Counted from the first letter of the stretch, positions 23,337 to 34,964 are shown. The stretch: 64,000 nucleotides of DNA from Spirometra erinaceieuropaei (GCA_902702965.1 CACRXP010000420.1:473250-537249), one strand, 5' to 3'. Numbers and translations: made by a program. The notes: a model not told the origin generated them from the letters alone.

Positions 23337-23676
23337 TCACAACTTAACGGAAGTGGCAAGCAAGAGCGGCAGAAGGAAGCAGTGTGTCATAGATATGACC
23401 GAAGTGCTTGATGTCGTTGTGGCTTCAGCCGTCTCGTTGGAGGATGAAGTAGGGTTTATGGCCCCAGTTGTATTGGTACTGGCCCCATTACTACTGTCAG
23501 TCGATGTCGAAGCAGTAGTAGCAGTAGTCTCATTTGTCGTGTTAGCAGTTGATTCTATGGAGAAGAGATTGTTATTTATTCAAAACTTTCGCCAGAAAAA
23601 TAACAGGCAAAATGTTCTGGAACATACCGCTGATGACAACTGACGCGATGAGTAGAACGACCAACAGAAACTTCAT
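23337..23676 (-). CDS. mucin-like small secreted / GPI-type protein (paralogue 2), two coding exons
   Basis: The predicted product is an 88-residue extracellular protein of unknown function. Coding exon 1 is 23676-23628 and coding exon 2 is 23554-23337. The 73-base intron has donor GTATGTT and acceptor CTTCTCCATAG. Unlike the intron of paralogue 1 it contains an in-frame stop, so splicing is required. Residues 1-16 (MKFLLVVLLIASVVIS) form a signal peptide. Residues 17 to about 70 are rich in Thr, Ser, Asn and Ala with at least four N-X-T sequons. The tail FLLPLLLATSVKL is hydrophobic, as for a GPI signal or a short anchor. Against paralogue 1, the signal peptide, splice phase (1) and tail are conserved, while the middle varies but keeps its composition. 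TATA box, 5' exon and AATAAA are all present, so this is the copy most likely to be expressed. Confidence 0.8.
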
Positions 23677-23850
23677 TATCGCGCTGTTTTCACTTCTAAA
23701 CTCAAATATAAAATGATGCAGGTGTGTATGGCTGATGATATTACTACCACGTAACAGACTACTGGCATATAGGATGCACTAACTTACCTCAAGGTCGATG
23801 GCTCGGGTGCATAATAGAGACCATAAGACTGGCTACTTATATATCTCCGT
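23677..23850 (-). promoter_or_regulatory. TATA promoter, 5' non-coding exon and 5' UTR intron of paralogue 2
   Basis: A TATATAAG box lies at 23843-23836 on the minus strand. A non-coding exon would start about 25-30 bases downstream (around 23810) and ends at 23788 with donor GAG|GTAAGTT. The acceptor TTTAG opens the coding exon at 23695, giving a 92-base intron. Only about 19 bases of 5' UTR precede the ATG in the second exon. The same layout in paralogue 1 supports it. Confidence 0.65.
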
Positions 23851-24092
23851 GAATTGCCAAAACGAGTTTAATTGAGTTCGTGTTCTCTCTTGACGAAGGC
23901 GGGGAGTTCACAAGTGAAAGCTTTTTTGTTATGGTCATGTGCCCGTGTTGGTTATAACGCCTACCTTATGGACTGCACTTTTTCACGATTCACGTCATAG
24001 GACTGCTCCTGTTTATTCGGAACGATTAGGTTTTGGTAAATATTCGCGACGATGACATGTGATAGAGCCCCTATATTTGCAATACTGTTGGG

Positions 24093-24211
24093 AAACTTGA
24101 AGAAGGAGACACGATCGTTGGGACAAGGAATTTATTAGCCTGATGTTTCGGATTCCTGCCCGAACCCATCATCAGAGACAATAGCAGATACGTCTCTTCG
24201 CTTCTATTGGC
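24093..24211 (-). mobile_element. 119-base PLE lineage 1 mini-insertion
   Basis: This is the PLE tail reduced to its pseudo-LTR. It begins TTGAAGAAGGAGACACGATCG, contains TTTATTAGCCTGA (AATAAA in reverse) and ATCATCAGAGACA, and ends with the other terminus CGTCTCTTCGCTTCTATT. Flanking ACTGTTGGG (24084-24092) and ACTGTAGGG (24212-24220) look like a target-site duplication. The other segmental copy has the empty site GATAATGTAGGGATAATCTG (8301-8320). This insertion is therefore younger than the segmental duplication. Confidence 0.85.
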
Positions 24212-24429
24212 ACTGTAGGGATAATCTGGCGCACAGTCTACAAAATTCTATGATGCAGCACGATCTTCGTCTGAGTACTGTGACAGCAAACTGTTCAGCT
24301 TGCATCGGAATTTCTTCATTTTAGTGAGCAGTCGTCTGCTTCAGACAAACTCTCTTCAGGCCATAATACTACTGAGTAACATGATGCTACCAAATTGATA
24401 ATTATACCGTAGCTTGGTTTGGAGAATTG

Positions 24430-24770
24430 GGTTCAAGACCGTGAAACAGAAAAACTGCAGTCAGCCTCAGGGGATGGGGAAATATTGGCGGCTGACGGGT
24501 ATGACGGCTTGGGCCCACGTTAACTATCTGACTTGTATTAACTACTTATGCGCGCATAGGACCGGTTTGCCTACCCTGAGTGCAGCCTCGTCTACCGTAG
24601 ACATTCCAGTCTGCCCCGATCTATTCGGATGGCTTGAGATAACCCTGTATGTCATCCATAAGTCCACTCTGATATCTACAAGATGGCCTGTGTCTACTGC
24701 GTTCTTCCTTTGGCCCGATCCTAACCATGCTGAACTATGTTTAATTTCTTTTTTTAAATCAACCACTGAT
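24430..24770 (-). pseudogene. PLE lineage 2 GIY-YIG endonuclease relic
   Basis: The minus frame 24766-24542 (74 codons) reads through a SAWLGSGQRKN segment, a DTGHLVDIRV segment, a TYRVISSHPN segment and a final AALRVGKPVLCAHK segment. This matches in order the endonuclease fragment at 62380-62637. It is collinear with 8525-8875 in the other segmental copy. Upstream YIG-motif sequence is lost. Confidence 0.7.
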
Positions 24771-25262
24771 TCGTGTCATTGATGTATTCCGCCTGGAAAG
24801 TGTTTGAGCAAATGCATATACGGGCGGTCTCGGACAGAAGTTTATCATTGACCCTTCCGTAGAGACTGAGACTAAGTGGAAATAGTACAAGACCGTCGGC
24901 AGTTAGAGAGGTAAGTGGAACAGCTTGAGACACGCGTCTCTCTGATAAAGCGTAGATTCGTGAATGTAAACAGGCATGCGGTAGCACGGCTACTGCTGCA
25001 GCCCAATGTGAATGAACTAAAATGACAAAAAATTACAGATCATCCGATTCCGGTAAACTATTCATCTCCCGAGTTTTCGCTCGATTTGTCTCTTCAGCAT
25101 TGTAGAAATAATGGTTTTTGAATTTTGTGTTTGAACAAGATCCTTTATTAGCCAGGTGGCTTTTCACATATCCGTAAGGTTTTCAATAAAAAACAGATAA
25201 GCATGTTTTTCAACACCTATGCAGTAGTAATTTTACTAAACACTTAGTAAATGAGATTTCAT

Positions 25263-26560
25263 ACCCTTCAATGAAATATCCTTTTTTGTGCACATTTTGT
25301 GCATACGTAATAATATCAAGTTTAATATCAGCATATTTTAGCGAAAATATACGTTGGAATATATTCGTGTAATTTCCTTTGCTAATACATGGCCTAGTCT
25401 CCGGTTACGCATCTAACCGCCTTTTTATTGAACGGATAGAAATGTACCAAATAAAGTTTTATTAAACTGATGAGCTTAATCTGAAAATTTATTTTATGTC
25501 TAATGTTATTCATCATAATCAGCTCCCTATGACAAAGGTTCTTTTAAGAAAACCAGGCGTTTTATCAATTACTAAATGTCAAATTACCAGATCTGTGCGA
25601 TTTGGTGCCCTAAAGTACAGTAATAACGTTAAAAGAGATTCCTTCGTTTAAGTGGTCTGAAATTCTTTTGCCGTTTAGACAATTTCAAATGATGTCACAA
25701 AATGACCACCACCTGACTGCCATTTCCAGTTTTTAAAATAGGAGAAACTATTTGTCGTTTAGTATGGCTTCTGTGCATACCTAATTCAGAAATAGAATAA
25801 GGAAGCATTAACAGTTTCAGCGGTATATCACTATGTATATGCGCGCCCTGCAAGCATTCATTATTGAAGAACGGAGTCTAAAAGCGATCGAAAACAATGT
25901 AAATGACCGCAATATATAGCCAAAGGCATGCTCTTAAATTTACGTTAAAAACATATTGGCTTTGTTTAGAAACTTGAAAGAAACGGCTAAAGTTTCATAT
26001 TTTTACTGTACCTCACCGTGTTAAAAGGCAACGTACACAGAGGTACGTCAACGGAGTGCAGTAACACAGCCATTTATCTCGCAAATGAAGTTTGAGGTTT
26101 GAATGACTATTCATATGGGACCCAAACGACCATCTTCGTGAAAAGGACCGCCCAAACAGCAGTACTTCAGTTAACGCCTACAAGAGAAATCTTATTTTAA
26201 AATTCTTAAAAGACAAGTAATTTAGAATCTGTCTTTATGGACGATCAGGTGAAAACACGGAAAATTTTGAGTTATTCTGCAAAATTTCGAAGCCGACCTG
26301 GAACCTAAAGTAATCTAAAACTGAGGAAAATTGTAAATTTATATTACGAAAGAAAAGTGCTCTCTGTAAACGCAAGATAGTATGTTTACGATGGCGCCTG
26401 CCAGTTCTATGTAAATTTTTTAGACACCGAGCGGCCTGACAACGTGTTACCTTATGAGAACCGTTGTTCCTACGAGGTCACCATCAGTGAAATCAAAGAA
26501 AACCCCGTTTTTATTGTTGAAACCTATCTTATCTTACTGCTGCGTACTTCATGAAAAGAT
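25263..26560 (+). repeat. R6 middle-repetitive family, copy 1
   Basis: Collinear with 29130-31000 and, in part, with 33525-34130 and 44955-45500. Shared pieces include TGCGCATTCATTA...AAGAACGGAGTCTAAAAGCGA (about 25855-25887), GACCCAAACGACC (26120), AATCTGTCTTTATGG-CGATC (26226) and TGGTATGTTTA-GA (26370-ish). AT-rich, with no conserved frame. Confidence 0.75.
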
Positions 26561-27155
26561 AAAATTATTTAATGCCACGAGAACATTGGGCTACACAATA
26601 GTAGGTGATAAGAGCCCATGAACCAGAACTTAATAACCAGTAAGATATGTAACATATTAATAATTATATGCAAAGTCTATCGCATTCGCTCTATCTCGAT
26701 AAATACGCAAAGGAACATAATATATCTAAACAATGATTGACCGTTTTGGTGGGAAGAGAGGTAGTCTATCCTATCATAGGATAACTGATGACGGAACAAA
26801 AATAACGGAGAAAGTAATTTGCATTACCTGCCATCAACAGACGCGGTGAACTAATCCCATTGCCGAAAGAATGAAATACTTGTTTGCTTTTATTAGTAAG
26901 TCTCTCCTACGACTTCCAGCTGTAACGCAAAGGATGTCAAAAGCCTTTTATCATCGAGGCTGATTTGAGAGTAAGCGAACTGCTTACATAGACATACCAG
27001 TCGAAATGTAAACAGACCGTTAAAACCTAAGCAATCTGCACGTCTCGCGCTTCAAAGCAACTCTTTTTGCTGAGAGGTCCTGCGGGGAAATTGTGTTGTT
27101 ATATGCCATTTTCTGTGCGTGAGTTATTTAAACGCATTCACCATTCCTTGAAATG
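26561..27155. other. unassigned sequence
   Basis: No gene or repeat recognised. Confidence 0.5.
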
Positions 27156-27159
27156 CTTA

Positions 27160-27815
27160 TCAAATATCAGCTGAATGGCCATTTCCTACTTATTTGCCTT
27201 CGTCGACCGGCCGTGTCTGGCCTCAAAGTGTGGAACATCTGGCATTCGGTCCTGCGGCCTGTTGGTTTTAAGTCCAACGCTTTGACCACTGGGCCATGGG
27301 TCCGTTGTCCTGTCGGTTTCGATTGTGAGTATACATTAGCACGGGCACTATCTGATCGTTCCTACGGAACTCACTCGTTCCGTTATGCTTAACGGGTTTT
27401 CTATCGAGCCCAACCAGCAGCCACTTAGCAACGCATGATATAGTCAGTATGGTTTCACCGACAAAGGCAAGGCAGGCTGGAGTGGCCATTTCCGACTTTC
27501 TAGCATCGTCAGACAGTCATATCCAGCCATTTAGCCTATGTCATGCGCCGCTCTGCGGCTGCTGGTTGGGCTCTAATGAAAGTCTTTAAGGCACAACGCG
27601 ACGACAGCCTTGCGTTTGAGCGGTCGGCCAGCGTGCGTGCTATTGTATATTCCCGATCGAAACAGACAGGACAACGTACCCATGCCCCAGTGGTTGTAAA
27701 CGCTGGACCAAAAATCAACAGGTCGTAGGATCGAATGCCAGATGTTCCACACCTTAAGGCGGGGTGCGGTCGATTGACGAAGACAAATAAGCAGTAAATG
27801 GCCGTTCAAGTTTCT
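27160..27815. repeat. two SINE1 copies head to head (long imperfect palindrome)
   Basis: The arm 27160-27430 and the reverse complement of 27540-27815 align along their length. Both contain a GGCCATTT...TTATTTG-CTTCGTC segment, GTGTGGAACATCTGGCATTCG, the tRNA-like head, GTTGTCCTGTC-GTTTCGAT and CCCAACCAGCAGCC. The loop is about 110 bases and has a further TGGCCATTTCCGAC SINE piece. The head, on the minus strand in the left copy, has an A-box-like GGCCCAGTGGTCAAAGCG and a B-box-like AGGACCGAATGCC. Confidence 0.75.
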
Positions 27816-28609
27816 AGTAGGACGCTTTGGCTCCTTAATTTTTCTTCATACGCAAATGACGTATTTTGTTGTTAAATGTCTTCAAATCCACAATAATTTC
27901 GAAGCAGGTCTGTTGCTATTATATGTGGTCTTTTGAGTGTGTCGTTACAAATTCGACCGGTTCCTGGCAAGAGAGTAAAAGCAATGACAAAAAGAAAGCG
28001 TTAACATCCCTGCTTCTATCGATAATCGCTACCGGCTGAGGAGTGTCTGTCGACCGCGATATATTTCTGCTCAAATTACTGCAAAATTGTGCTTAAGTTT
28101 TCTGCTGACTGTGGCAGAGTACTGGCTTTGTAGAAGACCTTTTGACAATATAGTCGCCTAATGTCTGTTGCCTAGAAGTGCCCATAATGCAAGCCACCTT
28201 TCATTAAGCGACCATGTAACGCGTTTGCTTATCATCCTGTTTCATTATTTATGAGGATGTTTAGCCCGTACAGATTATCCTGTCGCTCTAAAAAGCCTGT
28301 CCATCTACCAGAAGCGAAAAAGATAAATAAGCATTTTGCAAAATAATAGCTAGTTATTTTGTCAATTATTATTGCTGCCCGTCAGTGTGCTTTATGCTTG
28401 CCTTTACGGAATGCCACTATATTGTTCTGCTGGAAACAGGATTACTTATCAAAATTTTCCGCTGAAAACAGCCGTTAATTTTTCTTAAGAAACTGTGAAG
28501 CTGATTACTGGACGTCTCTTGATTCCACAAGGCACACTGCACAATGGACATGGTGGGACACATATTTAAATACAATTTACTGAAACGATCGAAAAACGCG
28601 GCGCTTCGG
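27816..28609. other. unassigned sequence
   Basis: AT-rich, with nothing recognised. Confidence 0.5.
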
Positions 28610-28945
28610 TGGGATTCACAGTTGGATCAATATGAATTATTCAACATCTGCGAAAACATCTATGAATTACTTGAGCATAGTACTCACCTGATGGTTTCTA
28701 GGTGTATTGCTTAGGAAATCCTGTTTGGGAAGTCTAATTACTGAACCAAATTTGGTTGATTCCAGACGTCGCAGTAGGTTGGGTGTGTCACTTGACCTAA
28801 ATTTCATTAAACTCGTGTCGTCCGGCGGTGCCCTGTAGCTTAGGTAGTTGAAGTGTTGGTTGTACTGAAGTCTTTCCTTTACCGCGTGTGTTCGAATCCC
28901 ATCGAGGCGCCAAGACTTTCTTATTTGGATCAATATGCATTTCCT
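28610..28945 (+). repeat. tRNA-derived SINE2, about one and a quarter units
   Basis: It starts within a unit (GTTGGATCAATATGAATTATTCAAC at 28621) and runs through AGGAAATCCTG and GATTCCAGACGT. At about 28833 it reaches a tRNA-like head with a degenerate A box (GTAGCTTAGGTAGTTGAAG) and a B box GTGTTCGAATCCC (28887-28899). It then starts the next unit with TTGGATCAATATG. The better-preserved copies at 46428-46860 show the same tail-head-tail order. Confidence 0.7.
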
Positions 28946-29129
28946 TCACAAAGAAAAGGCAAACTTTCAAGTCAACTTCCTCCCAATTCCATAATAATTT
29001 TAATCTACGTCTGTTGTTTCATTGACTTTGGGATATATAGTCAATAAGGTATAGTACGTGACCTGTCTCATGAAGTATGATAACGGAAAGTGATAAGGGA
29101 TATTTTGAACGCCTTTAACGTTGCGCATT

Positions 29130-31000
29130 TTGTTCGCTCACCCGCAGACTTCAATGAACTGTACTTTCTTGTTCAGAAATTGCGTTTGCGTAATTATATC
29201 AAGTAAAATATTAGTAAATTTTATCAAAATAAACGTTGAAAACTATTCGTGCATTTTCTGTGCTAATAGGTGTCCTAGACTCCATTTAGGCATCAAAGCG
29301 ACTTTTTCATTGAAAGCATAGAAATGTACCTGCGAGAGTTTAAGTAAGCAGATTTAGCCGCACTAGAAATTTTATTTCATGTCCGATTAAGACCATGGAT
29401 ATCAATCTCCGAAAAAAAGTTTATTTTAAGGAATCCATGGGTTTTGTCACTTCCTCTATGTCAAATTAGCTGATCTATCAGTACCGGTATCTGTATCAAG
29501 ACCGATTCTGATAATAAAACACTACTTTTCTAGTAATATAGCTTTCGTACATACTTTTAGCAGAAATGGTACGAGCAAAATATTTTTAATTTCATCAAAA
29601 TATTACTATTTATATGGGCGCTTTGCCGTGCATTCATAATCAAAGAACGGAGTCTAAAAGCGAGCTAAAATCGAGGAAATGGCCTCAATGTATTAAGAAA
29701 GGCAGGTTATTGCGTTAACAGTATAAGAATATTAGTATTGCCAATAGAAGCGAAGAGCCGAGTCCCAGGAAGTAGTCTTGAAGAAGGAGACACGATCGCC
29801 GGGACAAGAGCTTTATTAGCCTGACGTTTCGGATTCCTACTCGAATCCATCATCAGAGACAAAAGAGCAGGAACGGGTTGTTGTTGCACAAGGGGCTGCG
29901 GTATTTATAGGATGCAGCAGCCATGCTACCGCATACCTATGAACGTTCACGGCTTCCCCCTTCACAATTGGTGTGACCATTGCTTGATGGCCGACATTCG
30001 AGTCGATAATTGCTGCCATTTCATCACGTGCGTTGGATGTTGGCGTGATGATTGCTCGACCATCTGACGCGTTGACCCGGGTGTTGTGAAGAGTGTTCAC
30101 CAGTGCGCTCCCCGCGTGGCCAATTACTCCGCCTAGACGAAGTCTCAGCACGATGTATTGAATGGGAAGATCGTTGCACTTGTTGTGCAACAACCACCCG
30201 TTTCTGCTCTTTTGTCTCTGATGATGGATTCGAGTAGGAATCCGAAACGTCAGGCTAATAAAGCTCTTGTCCCGGCGATCGTGTCTCCTTCTTCAATATT
30301 AGTATTGGTTAGGTACGTGAAAGAAACCGCCAAAAGTGTTAAATTTGTACTTAACCGCCGTGCAAGAATGCGAAGTAAACAGAGATTTGTCGACGGTGAG
30401 CAGTAATAAAGCGCCTTCTAAAGAAGTAACTTGTTAATTATGGAAAGTTTTTTTTATTGATCCAAGGCATGCTCCTTAGTGGCTTTCGTTGTGTACAGTC
30501 ATTTTTCTTGAAAATGAAGTCTGATGTTTGAATGAGTCTTCGAATATGACCCAAACGACCGTCATCGTGAAAAGGAGCGCCTGAGCACTTGCTAATTCAG
30601 TAAATGCCTTCAAGAACAATCTTATGTATAGGTTCTAAACGTAAAAGATAATTCACAATCTGTCTTTATGAGCGATCGATTGAAAACACTAAAAATCATG
30701 AAGTATTCAGCGGTATTTTGAGGCCGATCTGATATTCGACGTAATTTGCACGAAGGAAAAGTATAAATTAATTTAATGAAAAGAATGTTCTCTTTATAAA
30801 CACAAAATGGTATGTTTATGACCACGCCTGTCAGTTCTATTTAAATTTATTAGGTACCGTCCGGCCTCATGGCATGTCACCTTATGAAATCTTTTGATCT
30901 TACGACGTCCACACCGGCGAAATCAAGCAAAATCCAGCTTCTCTTGTTGAACCCCATATCATTCAACTTTAAATCGTTAATGAAATTATGAAACACTGGA
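29130..31000 (+). repeat. R6 middle-repetitive family, copy 2, interrupted by a PLE
   Basis: Collinear with 25263-26560. The two halves (29130-29740 and 30295-31000) are separated by the 554-base PLE foldback insertion. GAACGGAGTCTAAAAGCGA (29646), GACCCAAACGACC (30548) and AATCTGTCTTTATGAGCGATC (30656) are shared landmarks. Confidence 0.8.
29741..30294 (-). mobile_element. PLE lineage 1 foldback insertion with 13-base target duplication
   Basis: A 5'-truncated Penelope-like element. The exact duplication AATATTAGTATTG flanks it at 29728-29740 and 30295-30307. Its ends are inverted repeats of about 112 bases (29779-29891 and 30184-30295) that differ at only a few positions. The left end is about 38 bases longer, ending CCAATAGAAGCGAAGAG. 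The minus frame 30193-29837 carries only the C-terminal extension past the endonuclease (from an NKCNDLP segment to SFVSDDGFE). AATAAA in the tail follows the stop. Inverted pseudo-LTRs and 5' truncation are known PLE traits. Confidence 0.85.
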
Positions 31001-31539
31001 AAACTGTTTTGGAATCTGCACTCAGAATGTAGGCAGTTGACGAACCGTCATATGCGAAGTCACAATACGTATTAAGCTATATTTAGATGGAAACTTCATT
31101 GAAACGCCGTTTTGAGACGTGAGTTTATGTCTACGTTCATGATTACTATGTGTATTGTATGAGAATACATTCTATACATCTAAAAACGAAGTTTACTTAA
31201 TTAGAGCCATTTCTGACGTTTTTTTGTGATCTTTCGCCTTTCAAAATAAATCGACATTTCTAAACAACTCAACACTCCCTATAACATTTTTTTATGTTTT
31301 TGATTTATTTAAACTTGTACTTATTTAACATTGACATTGGATTCATGAACTGGTATCGGTTTTCGAGTGATTGACAATCATTCGTAAATTCCAAAACATG
31401 TCATGAGTCAAGTCACGCACTGTATATGCTTCACGAATACAATTAGAGAATAATCTTGAACGCGACTTGCCGATACGCTTGCATTTAGGGCGTCCAACCT
31501 GCAAGTTGCATATTTTCCGTGTACGTGCGAGGATGCCAA
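31001..31539. other. unassigned sequence
   Basis: AT-rich, with no gene seen. Confidence 0.5.
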
Positions 31540-32600
31540 CGTAATGTCAACCAATTTGAACAATGAATAATAAGTGATACGTCCATTCACACGTAATTTT
31601 AGTTTACGTGTTGTTTTCAGCTACACTAGGCCTTAATACTACCGCCCTTGAGTAATCTGAGGAATGTTCCCTGATCGGATTTGCCGCTGACTGTAAATAT
31701 TGTTTGCTTAGAAGAGAGGACAATGACGGTTTCCTAACAAAACATCTAGGGGACGAGTAGGTAAGAAACGACAAGGGTGCTTAGATAAATTGTTAAGTAG
31801 AAATATTTCCATATAAGTACAACTGAGGATATCGCATTTATATGACCGCTTGGTTAAGGATTTACATATTGCAATTTGTTATCTGCTGGGTAGTTTGTTG
31901 GTATACTACATTCAACATTATTTGACAACGATTGTCTACCGTGTCATGGAGATGCCGCAGGGAATCATAAATGAACTGTGTTATTCCGCACGACGGCGAT
32001 CCAAAACTCCACCCACGGGTGGTATCACGTCGTTTTTCAGATCATTTCACATGAAAATACTTGATCGTCACCTTGTCATCGCACTAATGTCCACCTACGT
32101 ATGCTAGTCAAGATCATCATCAATCAAATCTCGATTTTCTCCAGGTCTGTGTTCTCTTCCAACTGTAAGTGCCAAAATATTGGTGTGGGCGTATGTCGGC
32201 TCGGTGCTTTAAAGCAGTTAGTGATCATCAGATTCTGGGCGTATTATGCCGTCAGAAACCGATTTTTATCTCTATTTGCGTGCCATCGTACATTTTACGA
32301 GTGCTCGACAAAAGAGAATTGTTTTAAAAAGGAGGTTAGCACAATGAGGTTGGAAAGTTTGCCAATTATAAAACAATTACAGAACATCATCTTTGCACCT
32401 GTAGTACTTGAAATACAATCCCCTTGTGGCATTTCAAAAGAAAGATATGTGTTTAGCAGTGGAAGTTTGTTACAGCTCTGCTCCTATTTGGGCAATTATT
32501 TCCCGTACCCATTTCCAGAGACCAGAACATCATGCACAGAGCTGTTATCATACGTAGTCTACCGATGTGGCCTGTGTGGCTGAATCTGACCCCGCAGTTA
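31540..32600 (+). repeat. R5 middle-repetitive family, copy 3
   Basis: Collinear with 15050-16110. The plus frame 32101-32583 (160 codons, Cys-rich in places) is the longest R5 frame, but the other copies interrupt it with several stops. If R5 is a transposon remnant this could be a fragment of its protein. I see no reverse transcriptase, transposase or nuclease motif. Confidence 0.7.
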
Positions 32601-33524
32601 ACCGTGACCCGCGCCGCCCCGCACGTCTTGGCTGTTGACATCAGTCGTTCTGCGTCGCGAATGCCTCCATCAACAAGGCTCGTAAAAGCAGAAATGATTG
32701 AAAGCGAAGTAAACAGATGATCAACAGAGCAGTTGGTGAAAAATCAGGCTACTTGCATCTGCCTCCCGGAATGTTTTTTGAATCGACCTACGATCTCTGG
32801 GGCGTCAAAGTTGCCCTAGTTACTTGACATATACTTCTGCCGCCGACGCTGGGTCTAAACACCGCACGGCTAATCGATGCTCTTGCATTGATGTTTGGAG
32901 CTGTCGGACGATTTCCTAAAAATAGATTGATATCCTGCAACTGCAACGACGTTGCATATTATTTGTTGCTTATGGAAGAGAGGGAAAAATGTGTTTAGTT
33001 CTAAAATATCATTTAAAAATCGTCTGTACATTAGGCCTTCACTCATAGTGTATTAAAATGGGTGCGCAAAACACATGAAACTCTAAGGTCACAGGGAATA
33101 ATTAATGGCGGAAGACTGCGAGTATCGACATCATGAAGAATCGCCGGTGAATGTGCAGGCAAACCTGTCGAAAATTTTACTTTTTTCAAAACGGTGCTGG
33201 TGTAGTCCACAATCGACCTCCATACTGTACTGCAGGCAAACGAAAGGTGGAGTTAATTGGTTCATAACAAGTAAAATATTCCAACAGATATACACATAAG
33301 GAAATTCTTGCATAATGCGGAGCAATAAATATTGACGACACAAAGAAATCGACACAAGTGATTTAAAACGAGTTCTGCTGCTAATGGTTCAACATTCTAA
33401 TACTTTAGCCGGTAAAAGAGTGTCGGGGCGTCGTTCATGCCAATTAGCATTTACAGTTTTAAATACATGAAACATTAATTTTCTGGGGTTCTGGTTTCTG
33501 GATGACGTCCACAGATATTCGCCA
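32601..33524. other. unassigned sequence
   Basis: No gene recognised. Frames at 33105-33299 plus and 33131-33355 minus overlap and lack motifs. Confidence 0.5.
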
Positions 33525-34130
33525 ACGGAATACAGTAAGAATGCCCCCCCCCCTAAAAAGTAACATATAAGAGAAAGTTTTATAATTGTTCCAGAGCATT
33601 TTTATTGTTCCCTTTTATTTTGGACATTAATTTTATTCAAAGATAAGCTACGTTGTTTGGTCGTCTTCAAATGAAACCAAAACAGCTATTTGCATCCAAT
33701 GACTCGCCTATTCAATTAACGCTAACAAGAACATTTTATTTCCAAGGGTCTATTTAGCCCAAAATGACCAATCTGTCTTTAAGGCCAATCGACGGAAAAC
33801 GCTGAAAATCATGTAATATTCAGCGAAAAATCAAGACCGATCTGGATTTCAACATAATCCAGAACAAAGGGAAAGCGCAACGTAACCCCACAAACGAAGG
33901 TTATACTTTATATCCAAAAAAGAGTTATTTAAAATCACTTCTGCAAAATCCACTTTAAGTTATTAGTTACCCACCGAACTTCCAACGTATGGCTTAATAA
34001 AGAATTGATACATCTTTGAGGATCCTAAAGGTGGCACCGAGTAAAATTCTGCTGGCCACATTAATCGCATTTTAACTATTTAATGAGCGTACGGAATACA
34101 AAGAATTCTCAGGAAATCATCTTGATATCT
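33525..34130 (+). repeat. R6 middle-repetitive family, copy 3 (partial)
   Basis: It starts near a C9 tract (33545) and shares AATCTGTCTTTA, GGCCAATCGAC and the AAAAATCATG-A-TATTCAGCG segment with 30656-30720 and 45105-45160. Confidence 0.6.
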
Positions 34131-34964
34131 ATACTCAGATTGCACAGTAGATGTGCTAACAGAGGAACTGTTGACCGACACAGTAATTCATGTTTTACGA
34201 AGTGTGGTTTTTACAGCGAATATAAACGAGTGCATTCAAAAGTCAAAATCCTGGAAAGCATGAATTATGAAAGACTTAGTTATTTGCATAACAAACCCAC
34301 CCAAGCATTATTTTCTAATGGAAAACGCATTTCAGTATTATGGCCAACATTTCATGGCATCGAATAATCACTGTACCTCTAGTTTCCGTTGACGTTGTCA
34401 AACATACAATAGGATAGTGCGAAAAGGATCCATAATAAAAAGCATATTTCCGATGATCTGCATTGGTGCATTGTGCAGTCTGTTTACCGGCAAATGCGTT
34501 GCGCAAAACAAAAACAGATATTGCATTGTGAATTTAAGCCATTCTTTCTCGTTTTTACTGTCAGTCGGTAATTCACGTATTGTCGTAGAAGGAATCCTAG
34601 TCTAGGCAATCATGAGGAAATTGAGTTAAATATGTAAGGTGATGTTAATGATGGCAGGCCTCGCTAGCGACACAAAACATTCCAAACGTTCGGATTTTAT
34701 CCATTAATTTTGATTGATAATAGATGGAGTTTGTTAATAGCTGACGACGTGTTAACGCCGCAAAACGTCCACATACGAAGATTATGTCTGACGGATTCAC
34801 AGGTTATCAGAAGCAACCTCTTCACAGGCTTCTGATACAAGCATTCGCTGATTCGCCGGTGGTTTATGACTGTGTATGAATCAAAAATATCACCACCGTC
34901 ATCATTCGCATAAAATGGATAATTTGCATATATTCTACTTTGGTTAATAATTTCAAAAAGCGAT
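34131..34964. other. unassigned sequence
   Basis: No gene or repeat recognised with confidence. Confidence 0.45.

Larger units (their letters stand above)
20795..25262. repeat. segmental duplication, copy 2 (partner 3855-9560)
   Basis: See copy 1 for the matching landmarks. This copy contains a PLE lineage 1 relic, one intact mucin-like gene, a PLE mini-insertion that is absent from copy 1, and a PLE lineage 2 relic that is shared with copy 1. Confidence 0.8.
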
